This document shows positions 1 to 7,924 of a stretch of 64,000 nt of DNA, one piece after another. This DNA is from Hymenobacter rigui (lineage in GTDB: Bacteria > Bacteroidota > Bacteroidia > Cytophagales > Hymenobacteraceae): contig NZ_RWIT01000010.1 in assembly GCF_003944715.1 (NCBI RefSeq), forward strand, positions 1 to 64,000. Reading direction: 5' to 3'. Under the pieces are notes generated by a model, which was not told the origin of the DNA, made no database searches, and worked only from the letters and a program-made list of their open reading frames with translations. A program made the position numbers and the translations under genes. Position 1 is the first letter of the stretch, and each line of letters begins with the position of its first letter.

Positions 1-1
1 A

Positions 2-100
2 CTGGAAGCGGCTCTGCACGAGGCCATCGGTTGGATTACTAGCCAAGATGCGCGCAACTGGTTTGACCACTGTGGGTATCACACTCAACCAGCTAAATGA
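2..100 (+). CDS. Transposase C-terminal fragment (IS630-like), cut by window edge
   Basis: An open frame enters from the left edge and stops with TGA at 98-100, giving 33 visible codons. The tail reads WITSQDARNWFDHCGYHTQ, which resembles the C-terminus of IS630-family DDE transposases, where a W-F-x-H-C-G-Y motif is common. The rest lies outside the window, so it cannot be said whether the element is complete, and no terminal inverted repeat was identified downstream. The assignment rests on this short tail only. Confidence 0.45.
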   Translation: MEAALHEAIGWITSQDARNWFDHCGYHTQPAK

Positions 101-173
101 ACGGACGAACCGTTCACGAATCCGCTAGTAATTGCTTCAGTCAAAGCTGTTATTTTAGATTCGGATGTCTTTT

Positions 174-719
174 TCACAGCGTCCGAATTACCCGGCAGGG
201 GTTGCCCACAGCCACCACGCCGGCCGGAATGTCGCGCGTTACCACGCTGCCGGCCCCGATGGTCGTTCCCGCTCCAATCGTCACGCCCGGCAGCACCAGC
301 ACGCCTGCGCCCAGCCACACGTTGTCGCCAATGGTGATGGGCCGGGCAAACTCCCAACCGGCCACGCGGGACTCCACCTCCACCGGGTGGCCGGCCGTGC
401 TCAGTACCACGTTGGGTGCCACAAACACGTTGTCGCCGATGATGACCGGGGCGCAATCGAGCACCGTGAAGTTGTAGTTGGCGTAGAAATTCCGACCCAA
501 TTGGATGTTATAGCCGTAGTCGCAGCGGAAGGGGGCTTCGATGTGCGCGTCGGTTTCCTGGCCCAGCAGCTCGGCCAGCACTTGCCGGTTGAGGTCCACG
601 GGTTCCTGGTTGTAGCGGTGGCAAAGCTGTTTGGCGTGCCGGCGCTCGGCTACCAGCTCGGGGTCGTTGGCGAGGTATAGCTCGCCAGCCAGCATCTGTT
701 GTTTCGGGGTCAGGCTCAT
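174..719 (-). CDS. Sugar O-acetyltransferase (maltose/galactoside acetyltransferase family)
   Basis: About 181 residues from the ATG at 719; a slightly upstream in-frame start is possible but MSLTPKQQM is the usual family beginning. The N-terminal Mac domain (MLAGELYLANDPELVAERR) is followed by left-handed beta-helix hexapeptide repeats (IGDNVFVAPNVVL, IGDNVWLGAGVLVLPG, IGAGTTIGAGSVV) and the closing VAVGNPCRVIR typical of maltose and nodulation-type acetyltransferases. The catalytic His is probably in the STAGHPV segment. These enzymes are cytoplasmic and move acetyl from acetyl-CoA to a sugar hydroxyl; the acceptor cannot be told from sequence. It appears to be a single gene. Confidence 0.85.
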   Translation of the reverse strand: MSLTPKQQMLAGELYLANDPELVAERRHAKQLCHRYNQEPVDLNRQVLAELLGQETDAHIEAPFRCDYGYNIQLGRNFYANYNFTVLDCAPVIIGDNVFVAPNVVLSTAGHPVEVESRVAGWEFARPITIGDNVWLGAGVLVLPGVTIGAGTTIGAGSVVTRDIPAGVVAVGNPCRVIRTL

Positions 720-764
720 GGCTAAAAGTAGCACGAACTACACAGTTCGCGCTACTGCTGGCGG

Positions 765-1187
765 CTAGTTATGAAATGTCGATTCAGGTTCCGGGGCGGG
801 AGCCGCCTTGGCGTCGCGGGTGTTTTTCTGCACGGCAATAGCCCCGAACAGGCTCAATAGGAAGGCCATGGCGTAAAAGCCTTTTTCGCTCAGCAGCAGC
901 GTGGCATTCCACAAGCCTACCGTAAGCAGCCCAATGGCCAGAATGGTGGAAAACCAGCTTAGCCCGTAGTAGATGCCCGTCACGGGAATACCTTCTAGCT
1001 GGTCGCGCACCGATTTCTGCAGCGAAATCCCCGAAAACAGCCCGTACATCAGCACCGTGAAGTAGTAGCCTTTCTCGTTGAGCGCCATCTGGGCATTCCA
1101 GAGGCCGATGATGAAGGCAGCCATGCCGGCCAGCAAAGCAAACCAGGAAGCGGCAATAAAGGCGTTGGAAGGTTTGGTGGTGTTCAT
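765..1187 (-). CDS. YiaA/YiaB-family inner membrane protein
   Basis: About 140 residues from the ATG at 1187; an upstream in-frame ATG at 1250 would add 21 residues without family similarity. It holds two repeats of the YiaA/YiaB two-helix unit: a hydrophobic pair ending [23 protein letters not shown] and a second pair ending [23 protein letters not shown], hence four predicted transmembrane helices. Each repeat has the conserved W-N-x-x-L-x-x-K-G-[YF]-Y motif. The family is widespread in Proteobacteria and Bacteroidota but has no defined biochemical function. The stop lies just upstream of the acetyltransferase start, on the same strand. Confidence 0.8.
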   Translation of the reverse strand: MNTTKPSNAFIAASWFALLAGMAAFIIGLWNAQMALNEKGYYFTVLMYGLFSGISLQKSVRDQLEGIPVTGIYYGLSWFSTILAIGLLTVGLWNATLLLSEKGFYAMAFLLSLFGAIAVQKNTRDAKAAPAPEPESTFHN

Positions 1188-1480
1188 GACGGTAAACGCT
1201 ACAGGGTTAAAACGTGAATCGGATGTTTTCTCGTCCGACGCCTCAAACATGCTAGGTCAGCGGCATTTTCAGGATGCCAGCATTTTTAATATTCAGACTT
1301 TTTATGTGGTATGCATTTTTCCATAGGAGGCGCATAGCACATGCCTGTGCCGAATGGAAAATGGTTGTAATTACGATACAGATGATGCTTTTACAGTCTG
1401 TCGAGTAGTACGGAAAACGAAGTGAATACCTGAAAAATCAGACCTCGAAAAAGAATAAATCATGGGTGTGGGCAGATGAA

Positions 1481-1526
1481 AAAAGCAGCGTCGGCCGCCT
1501 CACGTGAGGCGGCCGACGCTGCTTTT
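1481..1526 (-). terminator. Perfect 46-bp palindrome, probable terminator of rluF
   Basis: The two 23-bp arms (AAAAGCAGCGTCGGC... and its exact reverse complement) meet without a loop and lie just past the rluF stop. The stem is GC-rich with A/T runs at both ends, so it can terminate transcription in either direction. Confidence 0.75.
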
Positions 1527-1550
1527 GGAGATACAGGACTGGCAGGGAGG

Positions 1551-2675
1551 TTACCGCTTGCCGGGGCGGCTGGCGCCGCGCGAGCCCCGAGTGCTGGTTT
1601 TACCCTTTGCCGGAGCCGCCGGGCCTTTGCCGGGGCCGGTGCTACGCGAGCGGGGACCGGCCGGGCGGCTGGCTTTGCCGAAACCCGGTCCGTCGGGGCG
1701 AATCATGGCGCCGGCTTCCCGGCCGGGGCCGGTGGGCCACTGCGGCGGCTCTGTGGTGCTGGAAGCTGGTTTGCCCGTGGTTTTACCGGCCCGAATGGCG
1801 GCTACCTTCTTGCGGGTGGGCTTTTCTACCCAGGCTCCGGCCGGCCGCTCCTGGTTGGGGCGGGCAGTGGCCGGCTTGGGAGCACCCTGGCGACCGGGGC
1901 GGTCGGCCCAGAATTCAGCGGAGGAGGGGCGCTTGCGGCGGCGCGGGCTGCTGCCGTCGTCGGTGCCGCTGGAGTCCTTGATCATCTCAAACAGCACCTT
2001 CAGCTCTTTTTCGCGCAGTTCCCGCCACTCGCCCACGCCCAGGCCCTTCACGTTGATGTTCATCACCCGGATGCGCTCCAGCTGCACCACCTCGTAGCCG
2101 AAGTACTCGCACATGCGGCGGATCTGGCGGTTGAGGCCCTGCACCAGCGTAATGCGGAAGATGTAGGGGGTTTCCTTGGATACCTTGCAGGGTTTGGTCA
2201 TCACCCCGCCCAGCGGTACGCCGCTGGCCATGCCCTCAATGAACAGCTCGTTAATGGGCTTGTCCACCATCACAATGTACTCCTTCTCGTGCATGTTGCC
2301 GGCCCGGAGGATCTTGTTGACGATGTCGCCGTTGCTGGTCAGCAGAATCAGACCCTGCGACTCCTTATCCAGGCGGCCGATGGGGAAGATGCGCACCGAG
2401 TGCTTGATGGCCCGGATGATGTTGTCCTTGATGCCGGTATCGGTGGTGGCAATGATTCCGGGGGGCTTGTTGTAGGCAATGTACACGGCGTCCTCCTCGG
2501 CCCGGGGCTCAATGAGGTTGCCGTTCACCACCACCCGGTCCTTGCGCGTCACCTGGTCGCCGATGCCGGCCCGTTTGCCATTCACGAACACGTTGCCCTG
2601 CTCGATGTGGCGGTCGGCTTCCCGGCGGGAGCAGATGCCACTTTCACTGATGTATTTATTGAGGCGGGTTGCCAT
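1551..2675 (-). CDS. rluF: 23S rRNA pseudouridine synthase RluF with a long basic C-terminal tail
   Basis: 374 residues from the ATG at 2675, chosen because [20 protein letters not shown] matches the RluF start. The S4 RNA-binding domain (about residues 1-60) is followed by an RsuA-type pseudouridine synthase core with the catalytic [14 protein letters not shown] motif and the RluF-like [21 protein letters not shown]. coli RluF modifies U2604 of 23S rRNA and has about 290 residues. Here roughly 130 residues of Arg/Gly/Pro/Lys-rich, low-complexity sequence follow the core ([18 protein letters not shown] and similar). The tail is probably disordered and RNA-binding (inference). A palindromic repeat sits directly upstream and a perfect palindrome downstream. 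Confidence 0.92.
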   Translation of the reverse strand: MATRLNKYISESGICSRREADRHIEQGNVFVNGKRAGIGDQVTRKDRVVVNGNLIEPRAEEDAVYIAYNKPPGIIATTDTGIKDNIIRAIKHSVRIFPIGRLDKESQGLILLTSNGDIVNKILRAGNMHEKEYIVMVDKPINELFIEGMASGVPLGGVMTKPCKVSKETPYIFRITLVQGLNRQIRRMCEYFGYEVVQLERIRVMNINVKGLGVGEWRELREKELKVLFEMIKDSSGTDDGSSPRRRKRPSSAEFWADRPGRQGAPKPATARPNQERPAGAWVEKPTRKKVAAIRAGKTTGKPASSTTEPPQWPTGPGREAGAMIRPDGPGFGKASRPAGPRSRSTGPGKGPAAPAKGKTSTRGSRGASRPGKR

Positions 2676-2677
2676 GG

Positions 2678-2717
2678 GTTGAGTGCTTAGGGCCTGGTGC
2701 TTGGTGCTGAGGCACTT
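2678..2717. repeat. AGTGCTTAG-family spacer repeat, short copy
   Basis: GAGTGCTTAGGGCCTGGTGC followed by TTGGTGCTGAGGCACTTGG begins 3 nt from the rluF ATG. The same GTGCTTAG/GTGCTTGG words make up the longer repeats at 54951-55026 and 56318-56440. Confidence 0.6.
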
Positions 2718-2729
2718 GGGCAGGCGGGT

Positions 2730-2769
2730 AAAAAACAGGCTGCCGGCCCCCTGAAGGGTCGGCAGCCTG
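2730..2769 (-). terminator. Hairpin with U-tract, probable terminator of the upstream minus-strand gene
   Basis: On the minus strand CAGGCTGCCG...CGGCAGCCTG folds into a stem with small internal mismatches, followed by a T6 run at 2735-2730. A TATCTTTG box on the same strand at 2777-2770 could be an rluF promoter, which would instead put the hairpin in the rluF leader. The two readings cannot be separated here. Confidence 0.55.
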
Positions 2770-2815
2770 CAAAGATACGGCATAAGCGGCGGCCGGCCGT
2801 GCGCCCGTTCGGGGT

Positions 2816-3154
2816 TTAGGCAAAAAACGCAAACAGCGCCGTTTCCAGCGTCGCCGGCAACACGGGCGGCGTAACGGTGCGCAAGGCCAGGGCCGGTTCA
2901 CCATTGACAGGCGCAAACGTGCCGGCCGTAGCGTTGAACTGCAGCCGGCCCTGCGTGAATTCGCGCAGGTGCTCCCCGCCCTCCGTCGTCATCGATTCAA
3001 AATTCAGCTGGCTGAGCTGGCCGCTGGCATTATCGTAATACAGCCAGAAGTACAGGTGACCGGGGTTCTGGCTCTGGATATCCAGACGCTTGATTTCAAA
3101 AATGGTGGCTGTATCAGCTTCAAACAGGAACAGCGGGCGGTAGGGAAAGGTCAT
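2816..3154 (-). CDS. Conserved-looking hypothetical protein
   Basis: 112 residues from the ATG at 3154 ([19 protein letters not shown]). I do not recognise the family. The sequence is soluble-looking, acidic and beta-rich in appearance ([20 protein letters not shown]), with no signal peptide or membrane segment. It follows the gene at 3192-3602 by 37 nt on the same strand, so the two are probably cotranscribed. Codon use matches neighbouring real genes, and no other frame on either strand offers a better gene. Confidence 0.6.
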   Translation of the reverse strand: MTFPYRPLFLFEADTATIFEIKRLDIQSQNPGHLYFWLYYDNASGQLSQLNFESMTTEGGEHLREFTQGRLQFNATAGTFAPVNGEPALALRTVTPPVLPATLETALFAFFA

Positions 3155-3191
3155 GGGGCAAAGGTCGGGGGAAAGCGCGAGTTGACCCGTA

Positions 3192-3602
3192 TCAGCCAAA
3201 CAAGCTTTCCAGTTGGGCAGAGTCGTTACGCAGCAGCGTGTGCAGGATATGCACCGCCCGGTCAACGGGCTGATCCAGCAGTTCCGACATGTAGGCCGGC
3301 TGCTGCTCAGTGTACAAGCCCCAGAAACGTCGGATGCGTTTGGGACGGATGTAGAACACGTGGAAAGCGTAATCCGCCGGTTCGCCCACTGCCGAAATAC
3401 AAACGGCCTCCTGTGTTACAGAATTCTTCACGTCAACGGAAGCCGAGCAATGCACCGCCTCCGGGGGCGTGTCGGTCAGTTTGGCAAGTGCTGCTTCCCA
3501 AGGTACTTGCCGGAAAAACTGCAGAATCTGCTCCGGTTCTTTGGCTCCCAGTTCCAAGGGCGCAGGGTGTAGTGGGTCGCAGTAGGAAAGCGTAAAAGCC
3601 AC
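3192..3602 (-). CDS. Hypothetical protein, start uncertain
   Basis: About 136 residues if it starts at the GTG at 3602 (VAFTLSYCDPLHPAPLELGA). The open frame continues upstream into the neighbouring peptidase gene, but that stretch is His/Arg-rich shadow sequence of the other frame. The frame has no ATG in the genuine part. The protein is alpha-helical in appearance, with an aromatic and charged segment (YAFHVFYIRPKRIRRFWGLY) and no membrane span. I do not recognise a family. It probably forms a small operon with the downstream 112-residue protein. Confidence 0.55.
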   Translation of the reverse strand: MAFTLSYCDPLHPAPLELGAKEPEQILQFFRQVPWEAALAKLTDTPPEAVHCSASVDVKNSVTQEAVCISAVGEPADYAFHVFYIRPKRIRRFWGLYTEQQPAYMSELLDQPVDRAVHILHTLLRNDSAQLESLFG

Positions 3603-3646
3603 ACAATCGGAAGGTTTGGTTGCGGTAGTGAGGGGGAGGCGCCGCG

Positions 3647-4714
3647 TTACAGCTTCACCGTCTTCTCGCCCCGGTCCACGCCTTTCAGCCAGGTAATGAG
3701 GCCGCGCATGTAGGTGGGCTGGTCGTCGTAGAAGCTCATGTGCGAGCCGTTGGGGCAGATGAGGGCGGTGCCGTGCTGCACTTTCTGGGCCACCATGCGC
3801 ATGTGCGCGGGGTCCATGGTATCGTACTTGCCGCCGATGCTGAGCACTGGCACGTGCAGCTTCGGCAGGTCGGGCACGCGGTTCCAGTTCAAGAGCTTGC
3901 CCGATACGCCAAACTCGCTGGGGCCCTGCATGGTCACGTAGAGCGACTGGTTCATTTTGGCGAAGGAGCGGTTCACCGGCTCGGGCCACTCGGCGGGCGG
4001 ACGGCGCAGGATGTGCTCAGCGTAGAAGTTGGGCAGCAGCAGCTCCATGTAGCGCGGATTCTGGAAGTCCTTGCGCGCCTCAATGGCCCGGATTTCCTTG
4101 AGTACCTCGGGCTTGAACTGCGGGGCCAGCACCTCTTCCGCGTACTTCCCGTAGTCGGGCACGCTCATCATCATGTTGGAAATGACGAGGCCTTTGAGGT
4201 GCTGCTGGTACTTGAGGGCGTACTCGGCGGCCAGGATGCCGCCCCAGCTGTGGCCCAGCAGCACGAAGTTGCTGCTGTCAAGGTTGAGGGCCTGGCGCAC
4301 CTGCTCCACTTCCTCTACGTAGCGCGGCAGGCTCCACATGCTGGTGTCCTTGGGGTTATCGGAGTTGCCGCAGCCGAGCTGGTCGTAGTAGATGATTTCC
4401 ACGCCCTCGCGGGGCAGGAAGCTTTCCATGCACTCAAAGTACTCGTGCGTGGCCCCTGGCCCGCCATTGAGCAGCAGCAGCTTCAGGCGCGGGTTGTTCC
4501 CGATGCGCTTGGTCCAGACGTTGAACCTGCCCTTGGGCGTGCTGATGGGCACCATCTGCACGCCGCCGGTCTGCAGTTGCGTGGTGTCGGGGGCGGGGAA
4601 GTAGCTGCTGAGGCTAGGCGTTTCAGCAGAGCCGGTTTCGGTAGGAGCAGGGCCGGAGCAGGCGGCCAGCAGGCCCGTCAGGAGCAGGCCGGCGGAGAGG
4701 AGTTGACGGAACAC
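3647..4714 (-). CDS. Proline iminopeptidase-family alpha/beta hydrolase, predicted lipoprotein
   Basis: 355 residues from a GTG at 4714, chosen because it opens a lipoprotein signal peptide (FRQLLSAGLLLTGLLAAC, lipobox LLAAC). The alpha/beta-hydrolase fold shows the oxyanion-hole LLNGGPGATHEY, the nucleophile elbow GHSWGG (Ser) and a late PNGSHMSFYDD supplying the catalytic His, as in proline iminopeptidases (peptidase family S33). Family members remove N-terminal proline or other residues from peptides. With a lipid anchor it would act in the periplasm or at the outer membrane, probably in peptide scavenging (inference). Exact substrate is unknown. Confidence 0.85.
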   Translation of the reverse strand: MFRQLLSAGLLLTGLLAACSGPAPTETGSAETPSLSSYFPAPDTTQLQTGGVQMVPISTPKGRFNVWTKRIGNNPRLKLLLLNGGPGATHEYFECMESFLPREGVEIIYYDQLGCGNSDNPKDTSMWSLPRYVEEVEQVRQALNLDSSNFVLLGHSWGGILAAEYALKYQQHLKGLVISNMMMSVPDYGKYAEEVLAPQFKPEVLKEIRAIEARKDFQNPRYMELLLPNFYAEHILRRPPAEWPEPVNRSFAKMNQSLYVTMQGPSEFGVSGKLLNWNRVPDLPKLHVPVLSIGGKYDTMDPAHMRMVAQKVQHGTALICPNGSHMSFYDDQPTYMRGLITWLKGVDRGEKTVKL

Positions 4715-4780
4715 GGGGGAAGGGGCAGCAGTGTTTTGGAATGAATGACAACGCCTTCAATACTACTCAATTCAAAGCTG

Positions 4781-5350
4781 TTACTGGCGGTGTTGCATAA
4801 ACTCTGTTTCATTCTCCGCTACCTGCATCAAGTGGCGACGACCATGTTGGGCCAGGAAGTAGAGGTATTCGTACACGGTGATTTTGCCCAGCCCGTTTAC
4901 CGACATGGTGGTTTTATACAGCACCCCTTCCCCGTTTTTCAGGTCAGCGAGCAGCTGCAGGCATTCTGTTAGCTGCTGCCTTAGCTGTTGTCGCACCTCA
5001 GATAATGGGCGAGTTCCGGTAGGCTCCATGTGTTCGGGCCGGATCCAGGAAAACGAGTTGAGCACGCCAACTTCAGCCAGCTTTTCTGTCTGAAACGAGT
5101 AGGCTGTCAACCCGGCAGAAAGGTCGGCGGTAGAGGCTTGCTGCAACGCCTTGCGGGCACCCTTCCGGATCAGCACCAACAGGAAGTGATTGGTCAAAGC
5201 CGTGTGCTCCAGAATCTCGTTGACCGTCCATCCCCCATCGGCAGGACGGTAGCGGCGAAGGTCAGCGGGAGCTTCAAACCACGCATCCAGCGCGGCAAAT
5301 GTATCGGTAAGGACTGCTTGGATAGATGCAACGTGTGAATGAATTGTCAT
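4781..5350 (-). CDS. DinB-family protein
   Basis: 189 residues from the ATG at 5350. It begins with an amphipathic helix and then GGWTVNEILEHTALTNHFLL, the usual first His motif of DinB/YfiT-like four-helix-bundle proteins. A late AQHGRRHLMQVAE supplies the other His residues of the metal triad. DinB-like proteins are small metal-binding proteins, often thiol- or damage-related, with mostly unknown reactions. It lies between the peptidase-like gene and yebC, all on the minus strand, with a terminator separating it from yebC. Confidence 0.8.
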   Translation of the reverse strand: MTIHSHVASIQAVLTDTFAALDAWFEAPADLRRYRPADGGWTVNEILEHTALTNHFLLVLIRKGARKALQQASTADLSAGLTAYSFQTEKLAEVGVLNSFSWIRPEHMEPTGTRPLSEVRQQLRQQLTECLQLLADLKNGEGVLYKTTMSVNGLGKITVYEYLYFLAQHGRRHLMQVAENETEFMQHRQ

Positions 5351-5370
5351 GGAAATAGGGTGTTGCGAGT

Positions 5371-5415
5371 GAAATAAAAATAAAAGCGGGCCGCTCCGGT
5401 AAGGAACGGCCCGCT
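5371..5415 (-). terminator. Intrinsic terminator after yebC
   Basis: On the minus strand the stem AGCGGGCCGTTCC/GGAGCGGCCCGCT (5415-5385, one G-U pair) is followed by TTTTATTTTTATTTC. It lies 29 nt beyond the yebC stop. Confidence 0.85.
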
Positions 5416-5443
5416 GCGAAGAAAGCTTCGCGGGATGCTACTC

Positions 5444-6178
5444 TTACCCCAGCGTGTGGTACACGGCCTGCACGTCGTCGTCCTCTTCGAACTTCTCAAT
5501 CAGGTTCATCACTTCCTCCAGCTGGTCGCCTTCGAGGTGTACGGTGGTGTTGGGCACGCGCTGTAGCTGGGCCGATACCACGTTCAGGCCCTTTTCTTCC
5601 AGGGCCTTCTGCATCTGGCCAAAGTCGGTAAAGGCGGTTTCCACCACGATGTAGTGCTTCTCGTTGCCGTGCTCGTCTTCCTCCTGGTCGGCATACACGT
5701 CCTCGGCGCCGGCGTCAATCAGCTCCAGCTCCAGCTCATCCAGGTCCAGGCCTTCGGCGGCCAGCTTGAACACGCCCTTGCGGGTGAAGGTGTAGTCGCT
5801 GGAGCCGGCGGTGCCTAAAGCGCCGTTGCCCCGGTTGAAGTACATGCGCACGTTGGCCACGGTGCGGGTGGGGTTGTCGGTGGCAGTTTCAATAACAATG
5901 GCCACCCCGTGCGGAGCGTAGCCTTCGTAGACTACTTCCTGGTAATCCTTTTCCTCTTTGCTGCTGGCGCGCTTGATGGCGGCTTCCACCCGGTCCTTGG
6001 GCATGTTCACGCCCTTGGCGTTCTGCATGGCGGTGCGCAGGCGGGAGTTGGTATCGGGGTTAGGGCCCGATTCCTTCACGGCCATTACAATTTCCCGGCC
6101 GATGCGGGTGAAATCTTTGGACATCCGGTCCCAGCGCTTCATTTTGCGGCCTTTGCGGAATTCAAACGCGCGTCCCAT
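5444..6178 (-). CDS. yebC: YebC/TACO1-family protein
   Basis: 244 residues from the ATG at 6178. It is full length for the family and opens with MGRAFEFRKGRKMKRWDRMS, the Bacteroidota form of the YebC start, followed by the family motifs NPDTNSRLRTAMQNAK, GYAPHGVAIVIE and DNPTRTVANVR. YebC proteins were annotated as PmpR-like DNA-binding regulators. Work on TACO1 and bacterial homologues points to the ribosome, helping translation of proline-rich stretches. It appears to be a single gene, with its own terminator downstream. Confidence 0.92.
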   Translation of the reverse strand: MGRAFEFRKGRKMKRWDRMSKDFTRIGREIVMAVKESGPNPDTNSRLRTAMQNAKGVNMPKDRVEAAIKRASSKEEKDYQEVVYEGYAPHGVAIVIETATDNPTRTVANVRMYFNRGNGALGTAGSSDYTFTRKGVFKLAAEGLDLDELELELIDAGAEDVYADQEEDEHGNEKHYIVVETAFTDFGQMQKALEEKGLNVVSAQLQRVPNTTVHLEGDQLEEVMNLIEKFEEDDDVQAVYHTLG

Positions 6179-6317
6179 CTATCAGTGAATTGGTAAAGTT
6201 GTGAAATAGTGAGTGAGCCCTGCGGCGGGGTGGGGCCGGAAGGGGCCGCAAGTTAGCCGAAAGCTTCACCAAGGGCAACAACTGCCCCAAACTGCCGGCC
6301 TGTCCCCCGAGATGCGC

Positions 6318-6887
6318 TTACTTGATTGTTACGTTTCCGTTGTCGTCGAAAGCGCGCTCTACGTTTTCGGTGCCTTTCACTACCAGGCCAAACACCTCCC
6401 GGCCGCCTTTCTCGTCCTCGTTCAGAATCATTCCCATACTCAGCGAGGCAGTATCGAAATGGAAGGTGCCACCATAACTCACGGGTTGGCCCTTGGATTC
6501 GGCGTATGTGAAGTTGATGCGGTTGCCCTTGACAGTGTAGCGGCCCGATTCATTGAAAGTATAAGGGCCGTAGGGACCCGGAATCTTCAGCTTTTTCTCG
6601 TACGTGCCTGCCGGTCCTAGCCATAGTGTGCCCCCTACGCCACGGGTGCGGGTAGGTTGGGAGCTATGGTTGGGGTCGAAGATGACGTATGCCACGTACG
6701 TGTGCGTGCCGAAGAACTGGGCCGGAAGTTTTGCCGCCGGGGCCGCAGCGGCCGCAGTAGAACGGGCGGCTGTACTGCCGGCGTCCACCGGTCGGGGCGG
6801 AGTCGTCCGGCTGGCCTTGGTTGATTGTCCGGAAGCCGCAATACTCAGGGTCATTAGCCCTGCCAGCGCACACGTACGTTGTAGCAT
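6318..6887 (-). CDS. Secreted hypothetical protein, paralogue A of a tandem pair
   Basis: 189 residues from the ATG at 6887. A Sec signal peptide (MLQRTCALAGLMTLSIAASG, cleavage near SGQ) is followed by an Ala/Thr-rich linker and then a beta-strand-rich domain. The core FGTHTYVAYVIFD, GVGGTLWLGPAGTYEKKL and GRYTVKGNRINFTY recurs in the downstream neighbour at 6950-7369 with clear similarity, so the pair is probably an old tandem duplication. The pattern suggests a small lipocalin-like barrel (inference). I do not recognise a named family. Confidence 0.7.
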   Translation of the reverse strand: MLQRTCALAGLMTLSIAASGQSTKASRTTPPRPVDAGSTAARSTAAAAAPAAKLPAQFFGTHTYVAYVIFDPNHSSQPTRTRGVGGTLWLGPAGTYEKKLKIPGPYGPYTFNESGRYTVKGNRINFTYAESKGQPVSYGGTFHFDTASLSMGMILNEDEKGGREVFGLVVKGTENVERAFDDNGNVTIK

Positions 6888-6949
6888 AGCTTGGTCAGAA
6901 ATAAGTGCGTAGAAAGATAACTGCCGGCGGTAGATTGATCGGCCTGCGC

Positions 6950-7369
6950 CTACTGGGCGGCCCGCAGCATGTAAATGCTCTGGTTGCCGGCCGGAAATCC
7001 GGTGATGGTAAGCGTCAGCAGCCCGTTGCGCAGCCGGAACGTGCCCCGGTCGGTGCGGGGCTGGCCGTTTTTGGTGTAGCTGAACCGGATGCTGTCGGCG
7101 GCAAACGTAAAGCGGCCGTCCTGATCGAAATGCATGGTTGTACCGTTGCCGGCCAGGGTGAGCCGCTTCTGGTAAGTACCATCGGGGCGGAGCTGCAGGG
7201 AGCCGCCCACACCTTTGGCCGCCATGGGCGTAAGGCTGCTGGCTTTATCCAGAATGGCGTACGACTGGTATGTGTACGTGGTGAAAAATGAGGGACTAAC
7301 GCGGGCCTGACCGGACGCGGCCTGGTACGTCAGCAAGGCCAGGCCCAGGGCCGGAATGCAGAGTTTCAT
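6950..7369 (-). CDS. Secreted hypothetical protein, paralogue B of a tandem pair
   Basis: 139 residues from the ATG at 7369 (MKLCIPALGLALLTYQAASG signal peptide); the frame is open further upstream but without signal-like sequence. The mature part, FFTTYTYQSYAILD, GVGGSLQLRPDGTYQKRL and GRFTFAADSIRFSY, aligns by eye along its length with the protein at 6318-6887. It lacks that protein's Ala-rich linker. Both are predicted periplasmic or outer-membrane-associated beta proteins of unknown role. Confidence 0.7.
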   Translation of the reverse strand: MKLCIPALGLALLTYQAASGQARVSPSFFTTYTYQSYAILDKASSLTPMAAKGVGGSLQLRPDGTYQKRLTLAGNGTTMHFDQDGRFTFAADSIRFSYTKNGQPRTDRGTFRLRNGLLTLTITGFPAGNQSIYMLRAAQ

Positions 7370-7400
7370 GCGGACAAGATACGCGGTAGGCCGGGCTGCT

Positions 7401-7796
7401 TCAAGCCTGAAACGCCAGTAGCCACTGCCGGGCCTTTTCCTGCTGGTCGAAGTCGAATAGTTGCACCCGCATATGTTGCACATGCTGGAGCGTAGAAGCT
7501 ACCCCGTAGCGGGAAGGCCAGTCCATGGAGTTTATCCAGGCAATGGCCTGCACGCCAGCGGCTGCCAGCTGAGGTATAAACTCGCGCCCGATCCACTCGG
7601 AGGCGGGCCACCATTCCCCAAACGCCTCACTACTATCGTTGAGCAACTTGTGGCTATTCGTCCGGGATGCATGAGCCAGCAACTGCGCGCAGCCTTGCCG
7701 CACCGAAGTCGCATCATGATTCCCTATCCAGTGAACCCACAAGACACCTGTGGAGGCGTTGTGGCTGATAGTGAGGGTGGGAGTATCAAGTAGCAT
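7401..7796 (-). CDS. Hypothetical cytoplasmic protein, STAS/SpoIIAA-like in appearance
   Basis: 131 residues from the ATG at 7796; a start at 7826 would add ten residues. The opening LTISHNASTGVLWVHWIGN and later VQAIAWINSMDWPSRYGV followed by VQLFDFDQQEKARQWL give the alternating strand-helix pattern of the SpoIIAA/STAS-like proteins common in Bacteroidota, many of them annotated only as hypothetical. The protein at 13674-14144 has the same general layout. No signal peptide or membrane span. Function unknown. Confidence 0.65.
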   Translation of the reverse strand: MLLDTPTLTISHNASTGVLWVHWIGNHDATSVRQGCAQLLAHASRTNSHKLLNDSSEAFGEWWPASEWIGREFIPQLAAAGVQAIAWINSMDWPSRYGVASTLQHVQHMRVQLFDFDQQEKARQWLLAFQA

Positions 7797-7924
7797 ATTC
7801 GGATTTAGCGGGAACTGTACGATCAATAAGTGAAAATAGCTGTTTCATAATATAATTGATGAAACAGCGCCAACACGGTGTGTTTACCCAGCGTTGATCG
7901 GGTAATTTCCCGCTACATTTGAGC

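Noticed and set aside
3603..3989. Upstream extension of the hypothetical frame ending at 3192
   Set aside because: It lies inside the alpha/beta hydrolase gene and reads as low-complexity His/Arg/Ala sequence.
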